The position numbers and the translations under genes are program-made. 7,425 bases of DNA from Clostridiales bacterium. Its GTDB lineage: Bacteria; Bacillota; Clostridia; Lachnospirales; WQUN01. Where the stretch lies: assembly GCA_031269415.1 (NCBI GenBank), contig JAISZF010000304.1, forward strand, positions 1 to 7,425. Reading direction: 5' to 3'. Of this stretch, positions 1-7,262 are shown one piece after another. Position 1 is the first letter of the stretch. Every line of letters starts with the position of its first letter. The notes beneath the pieces are model-generated. The model ran no database searches. It was not told the origin of the DNA and saw only the letters and a list, made by a program, of their open reading frames with translations.

Positions 1-1962
1 CAGGCAAAGCCGTCGGACGACAGCCCCTTTACCATCATATTCCTGAACAACTCCAATTCCAACACAGTCGTCACCGAGAATAACGAAATTTATGTCAGTC
101 TGCGGTTTGTTACGGATAACGCCGCCAGACCGGGAACATATAATGTAGAGATAACCAATTCATACAAAGATATGAACGGGGTTAATCTATCTCAGACAGA
201 CAGCGTAGCGGTAAAGATAGAGAACCCGAATTACGCCACAGGGTTGATTTTAAAGAATTTCAATGTTTCAAATGACAATATAAGGCCAGGCGACTCATTT
301 TCGCTGAATCTCACCCTATCCAACGCCAGTCCGTCGGAGGCGTCCGGCGTACGCGTGGATATAGGAGGCATAGAGCCGGCGGGCGTCAATATGAGCGGGG
401 CAAGCGGGGTGTTCCGATCCACCGTGCCCGGATTGAGTGATGAAACGCTCTCGTATTCGTTTACGGTCGCTAAAAAAGCCTCGTCGGGATCATATCCGCT
501 GACATTTACACTCAAATACAATAATCCCGCGGGCGAGGAACAATCGACAGCGTATACATATTATGTCAGCGTACTTGCCAAAGGGGACGAGGAAGAGGCG
601 GGGACGCCGAACGTGGAGATCATTTCGCTTCAGGCTCCGTCTGAGGTGTATCAGCCCGGCCAGACATTCGGTGTGCGATTAAGCCTGGCCAATACCGGCG
701 ACGCGTCGGCCGGGCGCGTAAAGGTCGTCGCGGACGGAAGGGAAGCCATTAAGCCCATGTCCGCGAACATCAAGCTGATTAACCGGATGCCCGCCGGCGG
801 GACCGCGGATATGGAGTTTTACTTCGCGGCGGATGAAGACACGTCCAAGACACAGACCCATATGATACATTTTACGCTCACCTATGAAACAGGATCCACA
901 GTGGAAGACGGCGATTCCGAAACGGAATCTTCCATAGTCAATGAAACCATTACGGCGGAGCAGTACGCGGGCGTCAGCATTTACAATCCTCCGGAACCGA
1001 CCGAAACGCCGGTACCGTCGCCCACACCGGAACCCACGCCGGACCCGAAAAAGATCAGCAAGCCTAAGATGATCATAGCCGGTTATAAAACAGATCCGTC
1101 GATTGTCAGCGCGGGAAAGAACTTTACCTTGAGTATGGATTTCCAAAATACGCATAAAACTAAGACGGTCAGCAATCTGAAGATAGTACTCGCTGCCACT
1201 GAATCCACAGGCGAAGAGGGAAGCGTGTTTTCCCCGCTCGATTCCGGCAATACCATTTTTATTTCCGATATCCCGCCCGGCGGGATTGTCAGCAAAACCC
1301 TCGCCATGACGGCGGCTCCGGACGCCCAGCCGCGTTCGTACTCCATATCGGCGAAGTTTTATTATCAGGACGACGAACTCCTGGAGTATGAGGAAGAGGA
1401 GCAGATCGGCATTACTGTCAAGCAGGTGATCAGGCTTGAGATAAGCGATCTGGGGCTGCCCACGGACGGATTTTTGGGCGAGCCGTTATCCGTCTACTGC
1501 AATATAATCAATTCCGGCCGCGTTTCACTCAGCAACCTGCGCGTCAGAGTAGAAGCGGATGGCATGGACACCGCGGCCGCGGGAGTGTATCTCGGTACGC
1601 TCTCCAACGGTTCCAGCACATATTATGAAGGCATGATGACGCCCGTCGCCGCGGGAGCGGTTAAGGGCAAGCTGATTGTCAGCGCGGAGGACGCCGCGGA
1701 AGTTGTGACGGAGCTGAGTCAGGATTTTGAGATTCAGGTGCAGGATTATTCCGTGGATCCGGGCATATCAGATTTTGAAAATTCCGAAATGTATCCTGAG
1801 CCGACCCCGCCCGTCGGCTTTATCGACGGAGTCAAATCGTTTTTTGCCGGCTATTGGATTTGGCTGACCGCGGGCGCCGCGCTGATTCTCGCCATTATCC
1901 TCGTGATAGTCAGGATTGTAAAACGGCGAAAAAGGCAGAGGAGCTGGGAAGCCGATGAGTAA
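1..1962 (+). CDS. Membrane-anchored extracellular protein with repeated CARDB/NEW3-like beta-sandwich domains (5' end missing)
   Basis: The frame is open from the first base of the window, so the true start lies upstream; the ATG at 172 is internal. The 653 visible residues consist of about five Ig-like units (roughly residues 1-78, 79-195, 203-330, 355-475, 476-590). Each shows the pattern of this class: an opening 'PG/AG..F.L.L...N' strand and a later 'PxGG' turn (RMPAGG and DIPPGG are the clearest). A Pro/Thr/Glu-rich spacer (residues 331-349, bases 991-1047) separates the third and fourth units and looks like a flexible wall-spanning linker. One membrane helix (residues 618-640) is followed by a KRRKRQR stop-transfer tail, so nearly all the protein should face outside. 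The fold resembles CARDB, alpha-galactosidase NEW3 and 'COG1361 S-layer' proteins, which carry no known catalysis. The 8-base overlap with the permease gene suggests an extracytoplasmic partner of that transporter. Fold class is fairly sure; function is inferred. Confidence 0.8.
   Translation, partial: QAKPSDDSPFTIIFLNNSNSNTVVTENNEIYVSLRFVTDNAARPGTYNVEITNSYKDMNGVNLSQTDSVAVKIENPNYATGLILKNFNVSNDNIRPGDSFSLNLTLSNASPSEASGVRVDIGGIEPAGVNMSGASGVFRSTVPGLSDETLSYSFTVAKKASSGSYPLTFTLKYNNPAGEEQSTAYTYYVSVLAKGDEEEAGTPNVEIISLQAPSEVYQPGQTFGVRLSLANTGDASAGRVKVVADGREAIKPMSANIKLINRMPAGGTADMEFYFAADEDTSKTQTHMIHFTLTYETGSTVEDGDSETESSIVNETITAEQYAGVSIYNPPEPTETPVPSPTPEPTPDPKKISKPKMIIAGYKTDPSIVSAGKNFTLSMDFQNTHKTKTVSNLKIVLAATESTGEEGSVFSPLDSGNTIFISDIPPGGIVSKTLAMTAAPDAQPRSYSISAKFYYQDDELLEYEEEEQIGITVKQVIRLEISDLGLPTDGFLGEPLSVYCNIINSGRVSLSNLRVRVEADGMDTAAAGVYLGTLSNGSSTYYEGMMTPVAAGAVKGKLIVSAEDAAEVVTELSQDFEIQVQDYSVDPGISDFENSEMYPEPTPPVGFIDGVKSFFAGYWIWLTAGAALILAIILVIVRIVKRRKRQRSWEADE
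991..1047 (+). other. Pro/Thr-rich linker segment within the surface protein
   Basis: This 19-codon stretch encodes alternating Pro with Thr, Glu and Ser (P-E-P-T-E-T-P-V-P-S then P-T-P-E-P-T-P-D-P). Such segments are typical extended spacers in Gram-positive surface proteins and are potential sites of O-glycosylation. It lies between the third and fourth beta-sandwich units, so it divides the ectodomain into a distal and a membrane-proximal half. Confidence 0.7.
1937..1943 (+). promoter_or_regulatory. Ribosome binding site of the permease gene
   Basis: AGAGGAG lies 11 bases before the ATG at 1955, inside the last codons of the preceding gene. The two genes share ATGAGTAA (1955-1962), an 8-base overlap, so terminating ribosomes can restart directly. 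This supports translational coupling and the chosen start. Confidence 0.65.
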
Positions 1963-3370
1963 TTTTGACATAATCGGCATGTGCGTGCGCAGCCTGCTTA
2001 AACGTAAACTTAGAACATCCCTTACTGTTTTGGGGGTCGTGATCGGCACCGCTTCCATCGTGGTCATGATCTCCCTGGGGCTGGCGGTTAACGCGCGATT
2101 TGATAAAGAACTGGAGAATATGGGTGATGTAACCATGATCACCGTATACAACTACGGCGGCATGGCAATGACCGAAGATTCCGACCAGGGCAGAACACGT
2201 CCGGCGCCTGTGCTGGACGACAACGCGGTGGCGAAATTCAACCGAATACCCGGGGTACGCGCGGCGGCGGCGTTTCAGCAGATGTACCTTTTCATTAAAT
2301 CTGGGCGGTATGTGCTGCCCGGTATTACCGTCTACGGTATTGATCCGCAAATTATGGACGTTTTCTATGAAACTTCCGAAGGCCGGCTGCTGGAGGCGGG
2401 AGATAAGTACGGCATGGTGTTCGGTATAAACGCCGAATTGAATTTTTACAAGGAAAGCCAGAATACATGGTACAGTGAACGTATGCAGCAGTTCTGGATG
2501 GGCGAGGAGGATCAGCCGAGGCTGGTTGATCTCTTTAACGGCTCAATGTCTGTTTCAATTGATTCAAGCCTGGTTTACGGCGGCTCCGAATCCATTCCGG
2601 GTTTGCAGCCGTTTAAGCCCATTCGCGCCGAATGTGTGGGTGTGCTGAATTCATATGGATACCAGGCGGATAACTCAATATTTATGGATATTAATACCGT
2701 GCGTAAACTTCAGGCTGATCAGCGCAAAAGGGAGCAGGCCATAAACGACTATTACAGCGGAGGTTCAAGCGTTTCCGCAGCGAGAAGCAGTCGGCAGTCT
2801 GTGGGGTATGAGACTGTGCAGGTCAAATGCGTGGACGTGGAAAGCGTACGCACGGTGAGTCAAGAGATCAGGGGCATGGGTTTTTACGCCGAGTTTCCGA
2901 CCGAAAGCCTAGACAGCCTACAATCCATGGCGTCCGGAATGCAGGCGCTGCTGGGAGCTATCGGGGCCGTTTCCCTGCTTGTCGCGGCTATCGGCATAGC
3001 CAACACCATGATTATGTCTATCTATGAGCGGACGCGGGAAATCGGAGTAATGAAGGTCATCGGCGCGGCGCTGTCGGATATACGGAAGCTGTTTCTGCTG
3101 GAAGCCACTTTGATCGGATTTACCGGAGGGGTATTGGGGGTTTTGTTAAGCGTGCTGATATCGTATCTGCTCAACAATTCCAATTTTTCTTTCTTCAGCA
3201 TATTCACCGCGTATCTGGGTGAGGAAGGCGGAAACGCGATCTCGCTGATTACTCCGTGGCTCTGCTGGGCGGCGGCTTTTTTCGCCACGCTTATCGGATT
3301 GGTTTCCGGATATTTCCCCGCCAGGCGCGCTATGCGGCTGAGCGCGGTAAACGCTTTAAATAATGTATAA
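1955..3370 (+). CDS. MacB/FtsX-type ABC transporter permease
   Basis: This 471-residue protein has the MacB/LolC/FtsX permease layout. An N-terminal basic segment and first helix (about 12-43, with the typical R-x-x-L-x-V-L-G-V-V-I-G-x-A pattern) lead into a large extracellular MacB_PCD-like domain (about 44-329). Three C-terminal helices follow (about 331-353, 384-406, 435-454). Residues 357-370 (YERTREIGVMKVIG) are the conserved cytoplasmic coupling segment after the second helix, and the protein ends in the usual 'GYFPARRA...AL' tail. In this family the permease does not form a classic pore: an ATPase dimer moves the helices and the ectodomain transmits the motion to an outside partner (peptide or antibiotic export, lipoprotein release, or control of wall hydrolases). 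The ectodomain is longer than in compact members, with extra stretches near 165-200 and 255-285. No ATPase gene is in the window. The upstream CARDB-type protein is the likely dedicated partner. Family is secure; substrate is unknown. Confidence 0.9.
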   Translation: MSNFDIIGMCVRSLLKRKLRTSLTVLGVVIGTASIVVMISLGLAVNARFDKELENMGDVTMITVYNYGGMAMTEDSDQGRTRPAPVLDDNAVAKFNRIPGVRAAAAFQQMYLFIKSGRYVLPGITVYGIDPQIMDVFYETSEGRLLEAGDKYGMVFGINAELNFYKESQNTWYSERMQQFWMGEEDQPRLVDLFNGSMSVSIDSSLVYGGSESIPGLQPFKPIRAECVGVLNSYGYQADNSIFMDINTVRKLQADQRKREQAINDYYSGGSSVSAARSSRQSVGYETVQVKCVDVESVRTVSQEIRGMGFYAEFPTESLDSLQSMASGMQALLGAIGAVSLLVAAIGIANTMIMSIYERTREIGVMKVIGAALSDIRKLFLLEATLIGFTGGVLGVLLSVLISYLLNNSNFSFFSIFTAYLGEEGGNAISLITPWLCWAAAFFATLIGLVSGYFPARRAMRLSAVNALNNV

Positions 3371-3462
3371 ATCTCCAATTATTTGCGGAATTATTACCCA
3401 TGTGATATACTACGAATGAAATGCCGTACCAAACGCGGAAAATCTGAAAGCGGGGCGCGTGA
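3371..3462 (+). other. Intergenic gap between the transporter and glycan units
   Basis: This is the longest non-coding stretch of the window (92 bases). It is AT-rich in its first half and contains the promoter at 3383-3411. I see no GC-rich hairpin with a T-run after the permease stop, so no intrinsic terminator is called here. The 5' leader from the predicted start (about 3418) to the ATG would be about 45 bases, with no convincing riboswitch-like structure. Confidence 0.6.
3383..3411 (+). promoter_or_regulatory. Sigma-A (sigma-70-type) promoter with extended -10
   Basis: The -35 box TTGCGG (3383-3388) and the -10 box TATACT (3406-3411) are exactly 17 bases apart. A TG one base before the -10 (3403-3404) makes it an extended -10, common in Gram-positive promoters and able to compensate for the weak second half of the -35. 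Transcription would start near 3418 and drive the glycan operon. Position, spacing and orientation all fit; activity is inferred. Confidence 0.72.
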
Positions 3463-5334
3463 ATGAGATTAGATCCCAAAAACAGGGCATATAATAAGTA
3501 TGCCGAACCCAGGCGTTTTGAAAACATGACGGCCGTTGATAAGGCTGCCGGCATTACCCTTTTTTTTATTGCCGCGGTTATCCCTCTTATTGTCAAATAC
3601 GCGGAGGTTCCGGTTGGTCCCGATCAGAACATGTATTCCGCGACGACTGAAACCACGGTGGATATGTTTTCATACTATAAAAGCATTTTTATTTTGATAG
3701 GCTCCGGCATTCTGACGTTGTGTCTGATTGCCTATACACTTTCAGAACGTCTGAAATTCCTTTTTAATTGGCGGAAGCTATTGACTCACCCGCTTTTTAT
3801 AGCGTTTGCCGTTTTTATTCTCGCCGTAATCGCCTCGAGCCTAAACTCCGCTTACGGACACACGGTCAGTCACGGGATGTCCGAACGCTATGAGAGCGCG
3901 TTTATTCTGTTGGGCTATTTTGTAATATTCGCCTCGGCGTTGATATTCACCCGCGGCGAGTACCAACTTCGGTTCCTGATTTACGGTATCTTGTTTTCCT
4001 GTTTTATAATCAGCCTGATAGGCGCGTTTCAGTGTTTTGATATGGATTTTTTCATGACGGATATAGCCAGGCGGCTGGTTATCAGTTTTGACACCAATTT
4101 GAGGCTTACCTCGCCGTTTACGGCGCAGCACTTGTCTTACAGCACGCTATACAACCCCAACAGCGTGGGGGCGTACACCGCGTTAATTCTCCCTGTAACC
4201 GTTGTGGGGGCTGTCCATTATAAACGCAATCCTGTCATACAGGTATGGTTTGGCGTATGCGCCGTATTGACTCTGATTACCGCGATCGGCTGCAATTCAT
4301 CCGGCGGGCTGGCCGGCTTAGGGGTTGCCGCGTTTGTTCTGCTGATTATTACCGCCTGCCTGGCGTTTAAAGGCGGCTTTAAGATCAGCGCGAGAGTCCG
4401 AGTCGGCGTTTTGGCGGTTCTGATACTTGCGGCGGCCGCCGGCCTTGGTTACAGTCCCATGCGCGAACGGCTTCATTCAATGCTTACCAAACTCCTTAAC
4501 CCAGGCACGGGCGATAGCGGCTATTTCTTCAAGGATTTAAGCGTTGACGGTGATACCGCCGAGATTGTTACCCAGGCAGGCAGTGTCTTTTTTACGCGGA
4601 TTCCGGGCAGCATAGAGGTTTCAATCGGCGGCGATCCTCCTGTACTTCCGGTATCATCTCAGCATGTCGAGCAAAACAATTCTGTGTCCTACAATTACTC
4701 GGTCAGCGGCTTCGGCGACTTTGTTCTGGAAACGGTGGAAGGCTTTTTCCTGTTTAGCATGAATAGTATGCGCTTTATGTTCGGCTACGATGAAAATAAT
4801 AATATTTTTCCCCTATCCAACCGTTTGCGGGTGATAGATCTCAGCAAACCTGTACCGGCTTTCGGGCTCGAGGGGAGGGAACTCTGGGGTTCCGGCCGCG
4901 GATATATGTGGTCGCGTACCATTCCGCTTTTAAAACAGAGCCTGATTTTGGGAAGCGGACCCGACACATACGCCTTAACGTTTCCCCAGGACGACATTGT
5001 CGGAAAGGTACGATACCTGGGCAATCCATACATTGTGGTTGATAAACCTCACAATTTCTTTCTCATGACAGGAATCGACACAGGCGTCGTATCAATGGCC
5101 GCCATGATATTTATCTTTGCCTGGTATATCATCACAAGTTCTATTTCTATCTTAAAGGGGGCCGCGTCCAACGAGGAGAAATGGATGTTCTGGCTGCGGA
5201 TAGCTATTCTGTCGGGCGTCTGCGGGTACGCGGTCGCTTCCATGTCGACGGACAGCACGGTTTCGGTGTCACCGCTGTTCTGGTTGATTTTGGGTATTGG
5301 AACCGCGCTGCAAAGGAGGCTTCTCCGTGAATAA
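3463..5334 (+). CDS. O-antigen ligase/polymerase-family (Wzy_C) membrane protein with inserted extracellular domain
   Basis: This 623-residue protein has about 12 membrane helices: roughly nine between residues 30 and 329 and three after the large outside loop (about 533-562, 575-596, 601-618). The loop carries the Wzy_C/WaaL signature: R479-G-Y-M-W-S-R485, then L-G-S-G-P-D-T (496-502), then K-P-H530-N. The Arg residues and the His match positions important for binding or activating undecaprenyl-diphosphate glycans in WaaL-type enzymes. The family joins lipid-linked glycan to an acceptor: another repeat unit (Wzy), lipid A (WaaL), a protein (PglL) or, in Gram-positives, wall components. Sequence alone does not tell which. 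Residues of about 351-476 are an extra beta-rich, non-membrane stretch placed before the R-G-Y-M-W motif. The start at 3463 has only a weak ribosome binding site (AAAGCGGGG), but no better in-frame start is seen. It is the first gene after the promoter and overlaps the dehydratase gene by 8 bases. Confidence 0.87.
   Translation: MRLDPKNRAYNKYAEPRRFENMTAVDKAAGITLFFIAAVIPLIVKYAEVPVGPDQNMYSATTETTVDMFSYYKSIFILIGSGILTLCLIAYTLSERLKFLFNWRKLLTHPLFIAFAVFILAVIASSLNSAYGHTVSHGMSERYESAFILLGYFVIFASALIFTRGEYQLRFLIYGILFSCFIISLIGAFQCFDMDFFMTDIARRLVISFDTNLRLTSPFTAQHLSYSTLYNPNSVGAYTALILPVTVVGAVHYKRNPVIQVWFGVCAVLTLITAIGCNSSGGLAGLGVAAFVLLIITACLAFKGGFKISARVRVGVLAVLILAAAAGLGYSPMRERLHSMLTKLLNPGTGDSGYFFKDLSVDGDTAEIVTQAGSVFFTRIPGSIEVSIGGDPPVLPVSSQHVEQNNSVSYNYSVSGFGDFVLETVEGFFLFSMNSMRFMFGYDENNNIFPLSNRLRVIDLSKPVPAFGLEGRELWGSGRGYMWSRTIPLLKQSLILGSGPDTYALTFPQDDIVGKVRYLGNPYIVVDKPHNFFLMTGIDTGVVSMAAMIFIFAWYIITSSISILKGAASNEEKWMFWLRIAILSGVCGYAVASMSTDSTVSVSPLFWLILGIGTALQRRLLRE
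5313..5319 (+). promoter_or_regulatory. Strong ribosome binding site that fixes the dehydratase start at GTG
   Basis: AAGGAGG, nearly a full match to the 16S rRNA tail, ends 7 bases before the GTG at 5327. The only upstream alternative, TTG at 5297, would place this site inside the gene and has no Shine-Dalgarno of its own. The start is therefore 5327, giving the shared GTGAATAA overlap (5327-5334) with the ligase gene. Confidence 0.9.
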
Positions 5335-7243
5335 GGAACGCGCTGGAAAGATCGCGCTTTACGCGGTATGCGACGTACTCTTTATAGAGATGTCGATTTT
5401 GATAGCGATGAGCATCTGGTACGGCGGAGGCGTCCCCGGTTCAAGTACCACGCAAATACCGGAAGCCGCGTGGCGCTGGTGGCTGGACTATATGGCCTTT
5501 GCCGCCCCGATCATCAGCCTGATTGTGTTCGCCGCCTTCAAGATGTACAACAATCTTTGGAAGTACGCCAGCATAGACGAGATATTAAAGATCTTTCTGG
5601 CGACGACTATTATTTTTGTATCACTGTATCTGTATGATACATTTGTTTTACGTCCAAAGAATATAATAGAACTCTCGCGGCGTTTCTTATTTATTGCTTG
5701 GCTGCTCGACACGCTGCTGTTTTCGTTTTCTCGGTTCGGCTACAGGGCGGCGCGCAGGTTTCTGCTGGTATTGAGCCATATTCTGAGCAGCAAAGCCGGT
5801 GCCAAGCGCGTGATGATAATCGGCGCGGGCTTTTCGGGGTATGGGGTGGTTAATGAAATCCTGTCCAGTAAGATCCGCGATCGTATCCCAGCGATCGTTT
5901 TGGATAAGGATCTGGGCAAGAACAATACCCACCTGATGGGCGTCCGCGTCTTGAACGCTGTTGACCGGATCGTCGAAATGACGGATAAGTTCAAAATAGA
6001 CGAAATTGTTATAGCCCTGCCGAACGCGTCCAAGGATGAGATGCGCGCTATTATGAAACAATGCACGCAAACGGACTGCGATTTGAAGATTATACCGCCG
6101 GTCAGCGAGGTAAATGGCGGCGGTTTGCGGCCCCAACTGCGAGACGTCAGTATTTCCGACCTGCTCTACCGTGACGAGATTAAAATGGAAACCCGGAATA
6201 TCGGCGATTATATCAGCGATCGGGTAGTTATGGTCACAGGGGGAGGCGGTTCCATCGGATCGGAATTATGCCGTCAGATTGCCCGTTTCAGCCCGCGGCT
6301 CATAGTCGTTTACGATATTTATGAGAACACCGCTTATGAGCTTGCCACGGAACTGGAGAGCAAGTACCCCGATAAAGAATTGTTATACGTGCGCATCGGT
6401 TCGGTGCTGGATCTGGATCGGTTAAGCGAAGTGTTCGCGGAATTTAAGCCCAATGTGGTCTTTCACGCCGCGGCGCATAAACATGTGCATTTTATGCAGG
6501 ACAGCCCGGCGGAGGCGGTGAAGAACAATGTGTTCGGCACTTTGAACACGGCGCGCTGCGCGGATAAATACGGCGTCGAGCGTTTTGTGCTGCTCTCCAC
6601 GGATAAGGCTGTTAATCCGCCTAATGTTTACGGAGTTACCAAGCGTATATCGGAGATGATTGTTCAGCGCATGTCGGAAAGCAGCCCGACGAAATTCATG
6701 ACCGTGCGTTTCGGTAATGTGCTGGGTTCCAACGGCAGCATAATTCCTAAATTCAAATGGCAGATTGCCAACGGAGGGCCGGTTACGATTACCCATCCCG
6801 AGGCGGAACGGTTTTTTATGACTATTCCCGAAGCCTGCCAGTTGGTGCTTCAGGCCTCCGGCTTGGGTAAAACCGGCAGGATCTTTGTGTTGGACATGGG
6901 TGCGCCGGTCAACATTGAGGAATTGGCCCGCGACTTGATTCGCCTGTCGGGCCTGCGCCCGGACAAAGATATTGAAATCGTCTATACCGGACTGCGTCCC
7001 GGCGAGAAACTGAAGGAGGAGTTGATGTCCGCCGAAGAAAAGGAAAGCTATCAGGTAACTTGCCATAAGAAGATATTTGTAACTAAACCGCTGTCCATAC
7101 CCGCCAAGCAATTCGACGAACAGTTGAAGCGACTTCATAACGCCTGTCGGCAGTCCCCTCAAAAGATAGACGACGCGCTTAAACTTATCGAACCCCATTA
7201 TTCGGGCATGAACAGTGAAAAACATATCGCGGCGGCGCCGTAA
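5327..7243 (+). CDS. Membrane-bound NDP-sugar 4,6-dehydratase (PglF/CapD/WbpM family)
   Basis: The protein has 638 residues from GTG, the usual size of the long membrane form. Four N-terminal helices (about 9-31, 55-73, 86-103, 118-135) precede a first Rossmann-like domain with G166-x-G-x-x-G171, then the catalytic SDR domain with T304-G-G-G-G-S-I-G311 for NAD binding. T425-D426-K427 is the dehydratase triad, and L-R-P-G-E-K (556-561) is the late family motif. These enzymes convert UDP-GlcNAc (or a similar sugar nucleotide) to the 4-keto-6-deoxy sugar at the inner membrane face. This is the first step to bacillosamine, QuiNAc or FucNAc-type sugars. Two conserved motifs are unusual. The active-site position normally Met in long members is Tyr (Y435, in N-P-P-N-V-Y-G-V-T-K), and the usual K-H-V-P-L-M-E reads K-H-V-H-F-M-Q (385-391). 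The short soluble FlaA1/PseB enzymes do have Tyr, so activity is plausible. It lies between a glycan ligase and a phosphoglycosyl transferase. Family is certain; exact substrate and stereochemistry are not. Confidence 0.93.
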   Translation: MNKERAGKIALYAVCDVLFIEMSILIAMSIWYGGGVPGSSTTQIPEAAWRWWLDYMAFAAPIISLIVFAAFKMYNNLWKYASIDEILKIFLATTIIFVSLYLYDTFVLRPKNIIELSRRFLFIAWLLDTLLFSFSRFGYRAARRFLLVLSHILSSKAGAKRVMIIGAGFSGYGVVNEILSSKIRDRIPAIVLDKDLGKNNTHLMGVRVLNAVDRIVEMTDKFKIDEIVIALPNASKDEMRAIMKQCTQTDCDLKIIPPVSEVNGGGLRPQLRDVSISDLLYRDEIKMETRNIGDYISDRVVMVTGGGGSIGSELCRQIARFSPRLIVVYDIYENTAYELATELESKYPDKELLYVRIGSVLDLDRLSEVFAEFKPNVVFHAAAHKHVHFMQDSPAEAVKNNVFGTLNTARCADKYGVERFVLLSTDKAVNPPNVYGVTKRISEMIVQRMSESSPTKFMTVRFGNVLGSNGSIIPKFKWQIANGGPVTITHPEAERFFMTIPEACQLVLQASGLGKTGRIFVLDMGAPVNIEELARDLIRLSGLRPDKDIEIVYTGLRPGEKLKEELMSAEEKESYQVTCHKKIFVTKPLSIPAKQFDEQLKRLHNACRQSPQKIDDALKLIEPHYSGMNSEKHIAAAP

Positions 7244-7252
7244 ACGCCGAAA

Positions 7253-7259
7253 GAGGAGG
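7253..7259 (+). promoter_or_regulatory. Ribosome binding site of the phosphoglycosyl transferase gene
   Basis: GAGGAGG is a strong site, but its last G is only 3 bases from the ATG at 7263, closer than the usual 5-9. No other in-frame start is nearby and the family's conserved N-terminus begins at this ATG, so the start stands. The tight spacing may lower initiation. Confidence 0.7.
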
Positions 7260-7262
7260 CAT

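Noticed and set aside
172..174. ATG at 172 as the true start of the surface protein
   Set aside because: The same frame continues open to base 1 with good beta-sandwich sequence, there is no ribosome binding site before it, and starting there would cut a domain in half.
790..801. Perfect palindrome CCCGCCGGCGGG
   Set aside because: It encodes the P-A-G-G turn of a beta-sandwich unit, so codon choice for Pro and Gly explains it.
1270..1286. Inverted repeat ATCCCGC/GCGGGAT with a 3-base loop
   Set aside because: It encodes the matching I-P-P-G-G turn of another unit and lacks a following T-run, so it is not a terminator.
1571..1582. Perfect 12-bp palindrome CCGCGGCCGCGG
   Set aside because: It sits inside the surface-protein gene and encodes a Thr-Ala-Ala-Ala-Gly run with GC-rich codons; no partner site or T-run is nearby.
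3421..3447. An 8-codon upstream open frame in the leader of the ligase gene
   Set aside because: It starts only about 4 bases into the predicted transcript with no Shine-Dalgarno, and there is no run of regulatory codons or alternative hairpins to suggest attenuation.
3416..3466. A 16-codon open frame whose TGA overlaps the ligase ATG (ATGA), a possible leader peptide
   Set aside because: Its ATG lies about 2 bases before the predicted transcription start (about 3418) and has no ribosome binding site, so it is probably not translated from this promoter.
5297..5326. Possible earlier TTG start for the dehydratase, adding ten residues
   Set aside because: It has no ribosome binding site of its own, and the excellent AAGGAGG at 5313-5319 would then be internal. 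GTG at 5327 has ideal spacing and gives a natural N-terminus just before the first membrane helix.
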